The notes beneath the pieces are model-generated. The model was not told where the DNA came from, did not search any database, and was given only the letters and a program-made list of their open reading frames with translations. Below are positions 22,681-34,544 of a stretch of DNA of 64,000 bases, one piece after another. Made by a program: the position numbers and the translations under genes. Position 1 is the first letter of the stretch. Every line of letters starts with the position of its first letter. Source of the stretch: Rhineura floridana (Eukaryota > Chordata > Lepidosauria > Squamata > Rhineuridae); NCBI RefSeq assembly GCF_030035675.1, contig NC_084487.1:59471486-59535485 (forward strand). Reading direction: 5' to 3'.

Positions 22681-22805
22681 GTCAAAACATCCCAACTTTA
22701 TACATCAGTTTGGAGTGACTATGAAAAGAGATACTGGGGTTGTGATGGATAGCTTACAAAAAATGGCAATTCAGTGAGCAGTGGCAGAGAAAAAAATCAG
22801 ATTCT
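22679..22805 (+). mobile_element. old CR1 fragment (reverse transcriptase C-part), right piece of nest
   Basis: CAAAACATCCCAACTTTATA, then ATACTGGGGTTGTGATGGAT, align with the CR1 segment encoding AKNLNFTYT ... DLGVVVDS...MSTQCAAAVKK. Same strand as the fragment at 15960-16320. About 1 kb of the CR1 between the two pieces is missing. Confidence 0.65.
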
Positions 22806-25800
22806 TTTTATTATTGTTATCCATTTACTTATTTTAGCAGAAAGAAATATTATCTGAAGAGCATCCATGTGACATGGATGAAGCTGCATTGTGTCATTCA
22901 TATTAACAGGTAAATAATGTCAATTACATGTTAAGTTCCTTCCCACCAACAAGTTCATCAAGATAGCATGAAGTTACGGAAGTCTGATTTGCTTTTTATT
23001 TTACTGGATGTGACCAAGATTTAACCATTGTCTATTTCTATTTTTTATTATTTCAGGAGAACCTCAAGGTTTATTCCAAAGAGTGAGCAATGAGTTTGAC
23101 AGGTCCAGCAGCTGCCTGTGCATTCTAATATATTCTACAAATCGATTCCAGGAAGCATAGTAGTCTATAGCTTTCTCCTTGCTTTTAGCTAGCTTAATAT
23201 TAAACATCCATTACTCTGCTAGAGCAATGTTCCAAAGCTTGTGATGCCTTTATAAAAATGTAGAGTGCAGCTCCATTTTGAATACTCTTATGTCTTAGTA
23301 TCCCATCTCAATAAGGATACGGTAGAGCAGGGTGTTTTGTGAGGTAGAGAGATGTTTTCAGGCCCCTTTCCTAGTGTGATCACCTCCTCTGCACCACTGT
23401 CACCACTGCCCAGCATGTCCAATGGCCAGGGATGATGAGAGATGTAGTCCAATAACATCTGGAGTGTCACAGGTCCCCCACCCCTGTTGTAGAACTAGAA
23501 AATGTACAGAAAGGAGCAACCTGAATTACTGGGGAACTGAAGCATTTTCTCCTTGTGGAAGTATTTTTGTTTGTGGGTGGTGAGGGGGCTTAAGCTGCAA
23601 TCCGAAACACACTTACTAGGGAGTAAGGCCCTTTTAAATAATTGAGAGTTACTCCAAGTAAACATGTATGGGATGGGGTTGCATGTATAGAACAGAAAAA
23701 TGTTAGCCAAGGAGAATATGATGAGGCTTATGAAATGTATGGTTTTGAGAAACCAGTGTTGGTTTGACTTCTGGCTTACAATATTATCATCGGACTGGAC
23801 TAAACTGCTGTCAACTGGCGGCAGCTTCCACTTGCCCTGGGACAGGAGAGGGGAAGGTGGTCTGTGTTGCAAATTTGTACCAAATGATACCTGAATGAAT
23901 ATTATTCTTTGGGCTACAGAGAACATTTGAATTCACACTGTAGATTTATTAGCACAGAAAGAGAGAGCAGCCAAGTCACAATCACTTTAATTTTAAGCCA
24001 CTTTAAAAATTATTTTTTCTTATAGATTATTTGCCTTCTTTTTAGTCAAACTCACAGTTCCGTTCTCTGTGTTCTTTGAATTTCCTTAGATAAATGTCAA
24101 ATGACTCCTTGCTATTTACAAAGAAAGTCATCTTAACACTTTGCATGATATTGAAATAAATGTCCTATTTCTCTCTTAAACAGCTCTTTCTGTCTCTTCC
24201 TTCTCTAGCTATTGCAAAAATATACCCCCTTTCCCTGGCAGATGATGATGGCTGCAATCCTATGCACACTTACCTGCAAGTAAGCTGCATTGAATACAGT
24301 GGGACGTATTTCTGAGTAAACATGGCTGCACATTTTCCAAGCTGTTATTTCACAGCTGAATCTGAATATTTTCTTCTCCTCAAATTGCCAGAAGATCAAT
24401 TATGTAATTGTACCTCCACAATACTCCACTGTCCTGATTGCTGCTGGTGTTGGAGCCAACATTGTTTAAAGTTTGGCTGTGTAAATATGCAGCCACAAGA
24501 TTAGTCCCATTTTAAAAAATGGAGTAAAAGGACTGTATCTGGACCAGACAGGTCTGGTTGATAAGTGTAGTCTAGTGCACAGTTGTGCTTCTGGTAACAA
24601 AGAAAATGGAGCAGGAAAACACTTGCAGTACACAATGCCTCTGCTATGATGCTGTTTTTAAAATAGTGGAATATGGTGGATATAACCTTCCAATCAGATT
24701 TCCCCATCCAGTGGTATAGCCAACTGAACACTTTTCCTGAAGTGGGAGTGGCTTATGAGCATCCCTTGGCCATGTTTTTTAAAAAAAAGGTTGAGGAGGC
24801 CCAAAGTGGAAGATAAATGTTTTTTAAAAAACAAAAGACCACCCTGAAAATAATATTGGCGCACCAATAGTAATAAGTTTCCAATTCTCATACCTAGCAC
24901 ACCCCTTGAATGTGATAATGACTTTTGACAGATGCACATGCACACTGGAACACATTAAATACTTATTTATTTATTAATTTATGTAATGAAGAAAATAAAA
25001 TAGCTGATATTTTCCTCTCTTCCATATGACTGCAGGGGTTTAAATTCAAAAAGATGGGACAGAGGAAGAAAAAAATGGAGGTGGGCAAATGAGTCCAAAA
25101 CTGATTCTGCAGGTTTGAAGCCACTCCCACTGATATCAGTAATAATAGTGTGCAGCAAGTGAACATGACATGAACAGTGGTAGCAAAACGCAACAACTCA
25201 GAAAAATTCACATTAGTGCTAGCATGAGAAATCCTGGCACAGAGAGATCTGAAGTAGGGGTAAACACAAGTAGAAGTGAGTGTCATCTGCATCACAAGAA
25301 AGCAAGAAGGGATAAGGCCAGTTTAAAAAAAGCAAATGTGGATTGGCCATAGAATGAAGTCTTAATGTGGATTTGGATGACATGGTGCACCATGGTGGCC
25401 TTTGCATCACTGTGCAGTGACCGCAACTGAACAGAGAGGTTATTATGGCCACATTGTGATGTGTTTCATTGTACCATAATAACAGATAAAATATTTATCA
25501 TAAAATCACAGGGTTGTATCCATCGTGCCTTTATGCTAGCATAAGTGTTTCTCCTAGTGCAAGGGGAGGGACCACATTTCTACCAATCCCCCTTACCAAG
25601 TGTAACCCTCTATGCCATAATCAATACCATTTCAGAGGATTCCCCAATGCTCAGGAGACGCTTTGGGGGAGGGTACAGGGAATGCTGCATTAGATAGGAG
25701 GGGTTAGTGGAAATCAGGTGCCCTGCCTGGCATAAGTAGAATCACTTCTGTTAATGCAATGCCAGCATTTGATCCAATCCATAGTGTTTATCCACATCAT

Positions 25801-25899
25801 TTATTATCAAAATCCATACCCGGCTTTTTCATACAAATATATCCAAGATGTCTTACAATCAATAATAATAAATGATTGTTTAGTGGGAAATCCATAGCT
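22806..25899. other. intergenic with scattered MITE fragments, no gene
   Basis: No gene. Partial palindromic MITEs: 23400-23485 (AATGGCCAGGGATGATGAGA ... AACATCTGGAGTGTCACAGG), 23596-23690 and 24250-24330 (both of the TGCAATCC...ACTTAC family), and possibly 25512-25785, whose ends GGTTGTATCC and GGATACAA-like text are inverted. 25786-25880 resembles an L2-type tail. Confidence 0.5.
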
Positions 25900-26480
25900 A
25901 GTGCATCCCCAGCAGATGACTGTTCAGCCTTGGCTTGAAGAACTCCAGTGAGGGAGACCCCACAATCCCTCTAGATCAGGGTTCTAAACTTCAGGCGATC
26001 CATGAACCAGGCATGCACACGCACACAAATGATTTTCCAATGCAACAAAATAAATTGTATTCATTTATTTATTTCTGGGGATCCATAGCTTTCATCAGCT
26101 TCTCAACGGGGTCCGTGACCCAAAAAAAGTTTAAGAACCACTGGGTAATTGGCTCCATTGTCAAACTGCTGTTACCACTGAGAAGTTTCTACTAATGTTC
26201 AAACAAAATCTACTTTCCCGTAACTTAGATTCAATCTAAGACAGCACTGGAGAGAATGTTTTGTCTTGCCATCTTCTAAATGACAGCCCTTCAGGTAATA
26301 AGCCCCACCCACCCATCTTCTCTTCTCCAGGCTAAGCATACACAGTTCCTTCAACTTGTCTTAATGAGAATTGTTTTCCATGCCCCTGATCATCTTTGTT
26401 GTCCTCCTCTGAGTCCATCCCAATTTGAGTACATCCTTCTTAAAGTGTGGCGCCCAGAACACAGTAAGCAATAATGAATA
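25900..26480 (-). mobile_element. CR1 LINE 3' fragment, interrupted by a hAT MITE
   Basis: Plus-strand text GAACTCCAGTGAGGGAGACC, then GTAATTGGCTCCATTGTCAA, then CTTCAGGTAATAAGCC and CTGAGTCCATCCCAATTTGA. This is the antisense of the end of a CR1 ORF2 and its UTR, similar to turtle and bird CR1 families and distinct from the one at 16615. It is split at 25977-26143. Confidence 0.75.
25977..26143. mobile_element. hAT MITE, 167 bp, nested in CR1
   Basis: Left end CAGGGTTCTAAACTT and right end AAGTTTAAGAACCACTG are inverted repeats of the common vertebrate hAT terminus (CAGTGGTTCTTAAACTT). It lies between the CR1 texts CCCTCTAG and GGTAATTGG, which are continuous in other copies. No clean 8-bp duplication remains. 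Confidence 0.75.
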
Positions 26481-26499
26481 ATATTTAATTATTTTACTA

Positions 26500-26660
26500 G
26501 AATCCTGTATACTAAACACTGGAGATTACATATGATACCAAAAATTAGAGAATGGATAGATAAAATATGGGATCTGGGATATGGTCAACTTGACAGTTTT
26601 CTTAAGATATCAAGATGGAAGCCAAAGACAGAATGACGTCTGGGTAAAGCGGCAAAAATT
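26500..26660 (+). mobile_element. L1-like LINE fragment (ORF2 C-terminal end)
   Basis: Translation ILYTKHWRLHMIPKIREWID then KIWDLGYGQLDSFLKISRWK resembles the far C-terminal part of squamate L1 ORF2. Too short for certainty. Confidence 0.4.
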
Positions 26661-26841
26661 TATTGATTACAGTAAAAATATGGTATTTTACCACATATGA
26701 GTCCTGAGTTTACAAAGTATTAATGGATTGGTTGGCATTCTGTTTCCATTGTTTTCTGGTTTAGTTGGTAATAGATTTTGGTATAATTGCTTTTTCCTGT
26801 TATAATTTGGAACTTTTCAATTTTCTGTTCTTTCATTATGT

Positions 26842-27087
26842 GTTGTTGTTGTTGTTGTTATGTGCCTTCAAGTCAATTTATGGCCACCTTATGAATCAGC
26901 GACCTCCAAGAGCGTCTGTCATGAACCACCCTGTTCAGATCTTGTAAGTTCAGGTCTGTGGCTTCCTTTATGGGATCAATCCATCTCTTGTTTGGCCTTC
27001 CTCTTTTTCTACGCCCTTCTGTTTTTCCCAGCATTATTGTCTTTTCTAGTGAATCATGTCTTCTCGTTATGTGTCCAAAGTATGATA
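26842..27087 (-). mobile_element. BovB LINE 3' fragment with (GTT)n tail
   Basis: BovB end FGHITRRHDSLEK, then GRRKRGRPNKRWID and SWRSLIHKVA on the minus strand, followed by the 3' UTR and a (GTT)6 terminal microsatellite at 26842-26859. Truncated at the same ORF2 position as 12049-12283. Confidence 0.9.
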
Positions 27088-27459
27088 GAAACAAAAGGGA
27101 AAGAGCACCAAACTGAAGGCAGGAAAAAGAGACAGGCTCTGGTGCTGAGAAGATTTATTGTATGCTCGACACGTTTCGGAATTTATCCTTCTTCAGGAGC
27201 AGTGGAGATCTGTTTTCTTTACTCTATCCAGGCAATTCAAATTATTTGTCCAGGAGCTTTGTCCTATCCATACCAATGGCTCAGGCAGAAATAATTGGGG
27301 GTTGGGTAGAGAGAGAGATTTGAGGACAGGTAGCTCTTACTATAAAAGTAAATCACTTTGGTTATAAGTGTGACATCTGTCTCCCTATTTCCAATGTTCA
27401 GGCTGCGAGTGCCCTTGCTTATGTAGCCAAAACAGTACCGCCTACCCATAATCGGGAAA

Positions 27460-27690
27460 TAGCACATTCTGAAGGTTGGTAGAAGTCCCACCCCCCAAAA
27501 GTGGGGGAACCTAGGGGGAGGTTTAAAGAGCCCAGTGAGGACTGAACATGCTCAGTAGCCATGGAATTCTGACAGACTCAGGGTTGGGAGTTGGGAGAGT
27601 AAACCAGATGGGGGAATGGAATGGAATGACTGGAATCCTGAACCCAGCACTCCATACTCTAAAATTTTGCTGCAGGGCTGCACTTGTTCA
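27460..27690. repeat. unassigned dispersed repeat family A, copy 2
   Basis: Contains GCCCAGTGAGGACTGAACAT, then GCTCAGTAGCCATGGAATTC, GGAATGACTGGAATCCTGAA and AAAATTTTGCTGCAGGGCTG, in the same order as the copy near 41 kb. Sequence 27120-27460 (CGACACGTTTCGGAATTTAT ... CTTCTTCAGGAGCAG) may belong to the same insertion. Confidence 0.45.
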
Positions 27691-27744
27691 TCTAAACTTA
27701 ATTTTCTACAAAAGAATGCTTCACCTATCAGGCATTTGAGAAAT

Positions 27745-27975
27745 GTGTTGTAGTGGTTAAAGTGTTGGATTAGGACCTGGGAGACCAGGGTTCAAATCCT
27801 GACTCAGCCATGAAGCTCACTGGGTGACCTTGGGCCAGTCACAGTCTCTCAGCCTAATCTACCTCACAGGGTTGTTGTGAGGATAAAATGGAGAGGTAGG
27901 AGAACAATGTATACCACTTTGAGCTCCTTGGAGGAAAGGTGGGATATAAATGTAATAATAAATTAAATAAATAAA
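27745..27975 (+). mobile_element. CORE-SINE (MIR-type), full length
   Basis: A tRNA-like head (TAGTGGTTAAAGTG A box, GGTTCAAATCC B box) is followed by the CORE domain (GGTGACCTTGGGCCAGTCAC, then CTCACAGGGTTGTTGTGAGG) and an L2-like tail (GGTGGGATATAAATGTAATA, then AATAAATAAA). This is the MIR/CORE architecture. The copy is well preserved, so the family was active in squamates fairly recently. Confidence 0.85.
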
Positions 27976-28156
27976 GATTCCTTTTGAAAAGCCCTGTTCT
28001 TCTACCACAAGAACAGTCAAACAACAGGCAAGTCATTTTTGGTTCTCTAAGCATTGTGCAGAAAGGAGAGTATCACAGCTCTGTGCAGGTAAACTAAACT
28101 TCTGTTTTTGTGTGGTCTTTAATGACTAATCAATAAGTCTGTGGTAATTAGAAGCT

Positions 28157-28270
28157 ACTCTGTTCTCTGAATCATAGGGTATTTAAAACTATTTAAAGCT
28201 AACAATGATAATAATAATGTGTTGTTAGCTTTAAACAGTTTTAAATACCCTATGATTCAGAGAACAGAGT
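28157..28270. repeat. 49-bp near-perfect inverted repeat
   Basis: Left arm 28157-28205 and right arm 28222-28270 are complementary at 48 of 49 positions, around a 16-base loop of ATAATAATAAT type. The arms open with ACTCTGTTCTCTGAATCATA and close with its complement. Immediately to the right lies a (GTT)n AAATTTTTATACCGC tail typical of an L2-type repeat end on the minus strand. Confidence 0.95.
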
Positions 28271-29787
28271 GTTGTTGTTGTTAAATTTTTATACCGCATA
28301 ATGCCCAAATAAGCTTCTAAGCTGTTTCAGTGAATTGGACACTCCCTAGAATGAAAGCAATAGCAATGTAAGTAGCCTTCTTAAAGAGTATACAAGTATG
28401 GAAAGAGGATAGTTTCTCCAACTAATCTAAAACTGGGAAAAGGGAATAGTTAAGAGCAGGAACAGTGAAGTATGGAACAAAGGTTAAACTTAGGGTCGGA
28501 GTCCAAAAGGTTAAAGCACGCTTTATTTTTTTTTTTTTTTAAAGCATGCGTAATACTGACACTTTTACTTTGAAGGAAAAGCAGCTGATCAGCAGCTGTT
28601 CCTGTGTAACTTGAATTGACATTGACACATGTATTACTGTACTACATGGAAGTCACACAAGTAGGTAAAGTGGAAAGAATTAAGGGTGATGCCCAGTAAA
28701 GATACACGGGGCAATGAAAACAACTGAAGAGATGCTTTATAATGCATCGGCCTAAAGTGGATATTTTTAATCACGGATGTTGAAATAGAAATAAGGGATC
28801 AACAAGTGATGAAAGACAAAGAGAGAGTTTGCATTAGTCTGGATGAGAAAAAAAACCAAACCTGAGCCAGAGTTAGGCCACAGGAAGAGAGGGGAGGAAA
28901 TTATGGATATTTTGCAGTGTTTTAGTTGAGGGCAAGAGGAGGGCGAGTGATGAAAGATCAAAAACAAGACAATGCAGTCAAGATAGCAGGAAGTGTTGGT
29001 GCTGAGCAAGCAAGGGAGGTTTAGGAGTGGATTATGATGGACAGGCTGAGTTTGAGAAGTGCTGGTGAGTAATGCAGACGGAAATGTGGTGGTAATGGAA
29101 GTAGTTGCACTTGATAAGGCTTCCCAGCACAAGTGTGCAGAGAGAAAATAGGAAAGAGCCTACTAGAGAGCCCCGCCCTGTAGAGCCTTGATGAAGAAAG
29201 AGCTGCTGTCAACAGAGGTGTTAAAAGAAGGCTTTGATGAGGAAGAGAACCAACCACAGAGAACATGGTTGAATTCCAAAGAGGAGAGATGATCAAGGAG
29301 GAGAGGGTATGAAATGGCAGCTGAAAAGTCTCTGGCTCAGGACAAAGGATCATTTGAGCAGGTCTGTCATCCAGTCGGTTTTGGCTCATTCTGATATAGA
29401 TCAGATAATAAATAAATAAATAAATACATTCCTTGTACATTCCAGGTGAATGGCTCCATGGGGTGTCATCTCTCTTTCCTCACTGGACGAGGCAACTGTC
29501 AACTGGGTTACTAGAGAACTGACTCACAAGCAGACACTTTTGTTTTAGCAAATCCCATCCCTACAGATGCCAGGCAGACAAACGCTGGATTCCCAACCCC
29601 ATTTTTCCCACCCACGAGCAAAGCAGGAGTAACAGGAGACGTTTGTGCCGGAAAGACAACAAGACAGGAGGGCATTGCTTAACCTCAGGGATGGGAACTT
29701 CAGACCTCTGTATCCAGCAATCAGGACTCTCCCTGGGCTACGCTCCCTCCCCAGCCATGCTCCTCAGTGGCCCTACCTCGTACCCTC
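28271..29787. other. intergenic, no gene seen
   Basis: 28271-28330 is an L2-like tail. A T-rich run is at 28526-28541 and a (AAAT)n run near 29405-29426. Minus-strand open frames at 28767-29132 and 29021-29440 are S/L/P-rich, overlap in different frames and resemble no family. Confidence 0.5.
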
Positions 29788-30463
29788 TGTGACGCCCTTC
29801 CCTGGCTCTCCCTGTCAGGTTCCTACCTGCGCGTGGCTACTGCCTGTCACTAGGCACCACCAGGGACTCCACCAGTCCGGATTGTCCTTTTTATTGTTTC
29901 TCTCCCCGCTCTAGCACAGATCTCAACAGATCCCCCTGCTAGGCAACCACCAGTCACGTTCTAATACTAGTATTCCCAGAGACTCTGAATACTGGTATTG
30001 TTATTCTCTTCACCGCTGCCACCATTTGTTACAGTTTCCCTTCAGCCTTGGTCATTACCTTACCCTCCCTTCTGGTCTGTGAAACCCCAGCCAAGGATCA
30101 GGCCTTTGGTAAACCAAATTAAGTATTTATTAAAGATAACAAAGCTAACAAGATTAACAAGATTTCTTCTTAAGGCACATAAGCATATGGTTTTACTCAA
30201 TACTAATCCGAACTCCACCCCCCTCCTTCTCCACTCTCTCCTGGCAAACCATTCTCTCAAACCCACCAAACAACCCACTCTTTCTCTTCTCCCCCCAGAT
30301 TCCACTCTCACTCTTCCTTTTATACATTCAGCCATTTTGAACACTCAGCCAATCATCTAGCATTCTACTGCCCATTCACTCCCCCTCCTCTTTCACTCCA
30401 CTTACCATGTATCTTCTAAACAACCAACACTTACCATATATACATTAATATAGGAACATCACA
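29788..30463 (-). repeat. solo LTR, 676 bp (retrovirus-like fossil)
   Basis: Begins TGTGACGCCC and ends ACATCACA, so TG...CA with inverted TGTGA/TCACA termini, flanked by CCCTC on both sides (5-bp duplication). On the minus strand a TATAAAAGG box and a downstream AATAAA fit an LTR reading right to left. No internal region adjoins it. Same family as 44000-44773. Superfamily (ERV or Gypsy) not resolved; diverged, so old. Confidence 0.72.
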
Positions 30464-32744
30464 CCCTCCTTGAGTGTTTTTCAATGGCTAGATAAAAATA
30501 AATAAATAAATAATAGAATGTGTCCTCAAACTCTCATAATGCCTCTGGCTTGCCTGGATGGAGGTGTGTGTGTGAGTGTGTAGACACTGTACAAAGGTAA
30601 AATTTACATTCATTGCTCCTCCTACTTTTGCCTCTGGGCTCACACACCACTGTTATGTGGCTTCCGGAATCTGGCCCAAAAGGGAAGGTTGTCTTTGGAC
30701 TTAAAAAGTTTCCTCACGCCTGCTTTACCTTTTCCTGCCCATTATTTTTCCTCTTCAGTCCTCTCCCTTCAAGCTGCCTTTTCCTCTTTGACCAGCAGGC
30801 AAATCTTTCTTGTCTTCATAGGAAATGTGATCATTTCAGTGTTGTGACCACATAGGATCACAGAGGGATTGCCTTATGCCAGTTCAGGCCATTGCTTCAT
30901 CTAGCACAATATTGTCTGCAACAGTGACGGGCGCCTGCTCTCGAGCATTTCAGAAAAAGGTCTTCCCAACCCTACCTGGAGATGTCAGGGACTGAACCTG
31001 TGGCTTTTCTGTCCTTGAGCCCATGATCCGATTTGCTTAACTGTAGGAAATTTTGGCATGTTTCTCCTATGACAGCAAATGAAATATATGGATTCCCACA
31101 TTCACTTCTAGAGGATCTGGCTCTGCTTGTATTGAAGCATATAGGCCTTTAAGTCAGGAGGCAGATGTCTCTCTCATCGGGGTCATGTTTATATAGCAGC
31201 CAGTTTTTGCCAGGGTGTGCAAAGAAATCCTTTCTGTTTCCTTATCATGCTCATAGATCAGAACTCTCCCCACCTTTTCACACACACCCCAGACCTCTCA
31301 CTCTGCAGAGCATTTCTTTCCTGTTTACCCAACATGCCGTTTTATTACCCAGTGGGATGTTTTCCCTTTGCAGCTGAGTGAGACGCCCAGCTTGTTTTCT
31401 TTTTCAAACTCTACTGGGATCTGCTGGCGTCTTTTAAGGCAGACCATCCTGTTTTCAGACAAAGTTCCTGTCTTGTTGAGAACAATCCTTCTTAGATATT
31501 TCCCCAACAGCCTCTGCATTCAACCTTTTAAAAGCCATATGACATATCCTATTACTTTGCATGTTCTAAAATAGTCCGCTTTCAAGATGCAAGATGAACC
31601 TTGACAACTTGCATAGATATGATCTAGCTAGCAGGAGAAGGCCACCAAATATATCAACATTCAAATGATAATAGGTTACTGAGGAAAGCAAGGAAGTAAA
31701 TGCCATTATACTGCTGCTGTAAGAACATTAGGTGGGCAAATTCCTGGTAAGGCAACCATCTTTTTCTGGTAGGGTTGTCTTTGAAAATGGTGTAATAGAC
31801 CAAATGTGTCATCACTGCAGCTTTTTCCAGCTATAAATGCGCAGGAACCCTGACAACAAAATACAGCAACCTTAGTTCTTGTAGCTACAACACAACAATG
31901 GCACTGAAAGTAATCCAGCCAAATGACACACTTACAATTCCCACTGATTTCAGTGGGAGGCATTTAAGCACTAATCAAAACCAATAGTACTTTGAGGGTG
32001 GTCATATATCCTGCTTTACAGAAGACAGTCCTCAATCTGAAGTAGTCCTCTCTCTCAGTTTGAAGAGCTGTCCAGTCCAGGGCCGCTTTAAAGATGAAGA
32101 GCCATAAGAAGAGACAGCAACAGGGGCCTTGAACTGCAGAATGAGCAGGCACATGGGTCAACTGGCCACAGCTGTCCCACTGTAGTGATAGGTGTTGCAT
32201 TTCTAATTAAATGATAGTATTATTTCTTACTTTTATCTGTGGATATAAATTGGCATATACAAATCTCTGCCCTCTTGAGTTCTCTATTTTGATGTTGCAT
32301 GAATGGCCACCTATTAAGCTTGATTGGATCATGACCGTAGCTTCTACCTAGGTGAAAGTGTAAAGGTGCCTGCAAATGAAGTCACAGACCTGGGGCTTTT
32401 TTTAAAAAAACACACAACGCAACACCACTCCTCTCTTTTTCATCCCAATCCATCCATCCCCCAAAACAAGCAGTCCTCTAGTACCTCATTCCAGTGTTTA
32501 GCAATAAATCATATACCATCCCTCTGCACTGACTCTACATTGGTTTAACAGCAATAAATAGGGTTGCCAGGTTCATGGCCTGATCCTGATCCTGTATGTT
32601 TAGGAGAAGAGAAAGTCAGCCAAGTGCAGGTGTTCTTGCAACAAAACCACAAGGTGGAATTCTCCCTTCCACCTGCACAATTTTTAAAGATACAGGAGAC
32701 CTCTTGGTTGCCGGGCCAGGCCTGTCTGGTATATGAAATCTTAG
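30464..32744. other. intergenic with one SINE, no gene
   Basis: 30854-31020 is a decayed minus-strand copy of the tRNA-derived SINE (TTGCCTTATGCCAGTTCAGG ... CCTGGAGATGTCAGGGACTG). A (AAAT)n run lies near 30490-30512. The rest shows no gene or nameable repeat. Confidence 0.6.
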
Positions 32745-32862
32745 GGTTGTTAGCCAGAATTAATCATACTCAGAGAAGCCCTATTGAAATTAATGGGCAT
32801 GGCTAACTTAGGTCCATTAATTTCAATAGGCCTACTCTGAGTATAAAAGTTGGATACAACCC
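32745..32862. mobile_element. palindromic MITE (family B)
   Basis: TACTCAGAGAAGCCCTATTG and AATTAATGGGCATGGCTAAC on the left pair with TAACTTAGGTCCATTAATTT and CAATAGGCCTACTCTGAGTA on the right. GGGTTGT-type termini are visible as ACAACCC at the right end. Same family as 38384-38505 and 45810-45925. Confidence 0.7.
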
Positions 32863-33960
32863 ATAATGGCAAAGGTTGCTGTATCAAAATGGACTCAGAG
32901 ATGTACCTTTGCCTAGCAAACAGCATCAGAAACAAACTCATAAATAATTTGGTTCTAGTGTTATATTATCAGAGAGGTCATAATATATAACTGTATAATT
33001 TCTAGAGGTCCAGATGCCTTTATTTCCATGGAAAGAAAAAGGAGTACAGATTCACAACTCTGAACCATTTATGAGAGTGTGCTCAAAAATCAAGGTTTTG
33101 CGCTCTGGTAATTAACAGGCTGAAGTTACACAACCCTCTAGCCTACTGCTTAGATCTTCTTAAAGTCGATACATCCAGCTGAATAAATAACATCAGGCCA
33201 GCAATCACTTCCTATGTTAAGTGATAAAAAGCTGATGGTGTCTCCTTCTTCCAAAAGCCCAGGTGCTGCAGATCATCAGAGCTAGTAACGCTAACTGAGA
33301 GTCCCCCCATGCAAAGCAAAAGGCATGAATAGTTTCATATTGACTTACAGTTTAAATGAGATGGGTGTGTATGCTTTTAAGTAGCTGCAAATGCAAGCCT
33401 AGCTGTTTAACTGGTATGAATTGGCATGGCCCTACAGGCTTCCATTGAGCCTCACTGCTTTACACCAGCTATGGCTGATTGACTTCAGTTGTACCATCAG
33501 CTTCCCTAAAATCTGATGGACTTCTGGTATTCACAGATGCACTCTCCTCTTAACCAGCCTCCTCTTGCAGGCTAACTTCCTGCTTGTGATTTTCTCCTTG
33601 CTTCTTCTTTTCCACCCCTGAAAGCTTGAGATAAATATCCTCTTACAATATAGGGTGCGATGCTGAATATTATTATTCTTTTTTTAACAGGAGATATGAT
33701 TCCTGAGTGCATACAGCAGAGTCTTTATCTCTGTGCCAGTTTCAAGAGAAATATAAGCAAATCTACTTTGGTTGTCCTCACCAAGTCATTTGGAATGTTC
33801 AGCAGAACTCTACAAGGTCCTAACGAACACTGTCACAAGGCTCCGTTGTCTCTCTTGACAACATGTAGACCATGGTGCAGTTTGATGGGCCCATATGTTG
33901 GGTTTGATGAGCAGTGCTGGAAACTGTGTTGTGTAAACCACCTTTAAAATATGGTCAAAG
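32863..33960. other. intergenic, nothing recognised
   Basis: No gene and no repeat that I can name. It ends at the CAAAG target site of the Ty1/copia element. Confidence 0.5.
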
Positions 33961-34339
33961 TGTTGGCGTGTGTGCATTGTTGCGTGAAACAGCATACATT
34001 ACGTTGGAGTTAAGTTGATCAAGAAACTTCTTCAGAGCATTAGAGCATGTTAAGAGTCTTTATTCAAAGACATTAAGGCTTTTCAGCAGTTTCCTTCCCC
34101 CCCTCTAGCTCTACAGCACATTTCTCTTCAAAAGCAAAAGTAAGACAGCCTCTCAGGTCAGAGGCTTGATGCAGAAGAACAACAACTCACAGACTCTGTT
34201 AGAACTTTCCCAGTCTATATCTTGATGGTTACCATAACAATGGCCTTCACTGTCCGTTCCCAGACTGGCAAAGACATAACACCTCTTTACTTTCAAAACT
34301 TTCAGGCTTGATGGAAAACTACTAGGCCTCATGCCAACA
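33961..34339 (-). repeat. 3' LTR of the Ty1/copia fossil
   Basis: 379 bp, TGTTGG...CCAACA, about 98% identical to the other LTR. A purine-rich tract (AAAAAGGGGGGCT on the minus strand) abuts its inner edge, the usual plus-strand primer position. Confidence 0.93.
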
Positions 34340-34544
34340 AGCCCCCCTTTTTCTCATCATGTCTGTCAATTACAAAGAAATCTCAACAATACATCTTCAT
34401 ACAGTAATACATTTCTACAATACCTCTTGCAATACATTTCAGTACATTGCATCATACATTTGCGGTTCAGTACAGTTCAGAATTACATCTCAGTACATAG
34501 CAGTACATTTCAGAACCTCTCTGTACATTTAGCTAAAACGTTGT

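Noticed and set aside
28767-29440. Overlapping minus-strand S/L/P-rich frames as a novel gene
   Set aside because: Two frames overlap in different phases with no splice or codon-use support and no domain.
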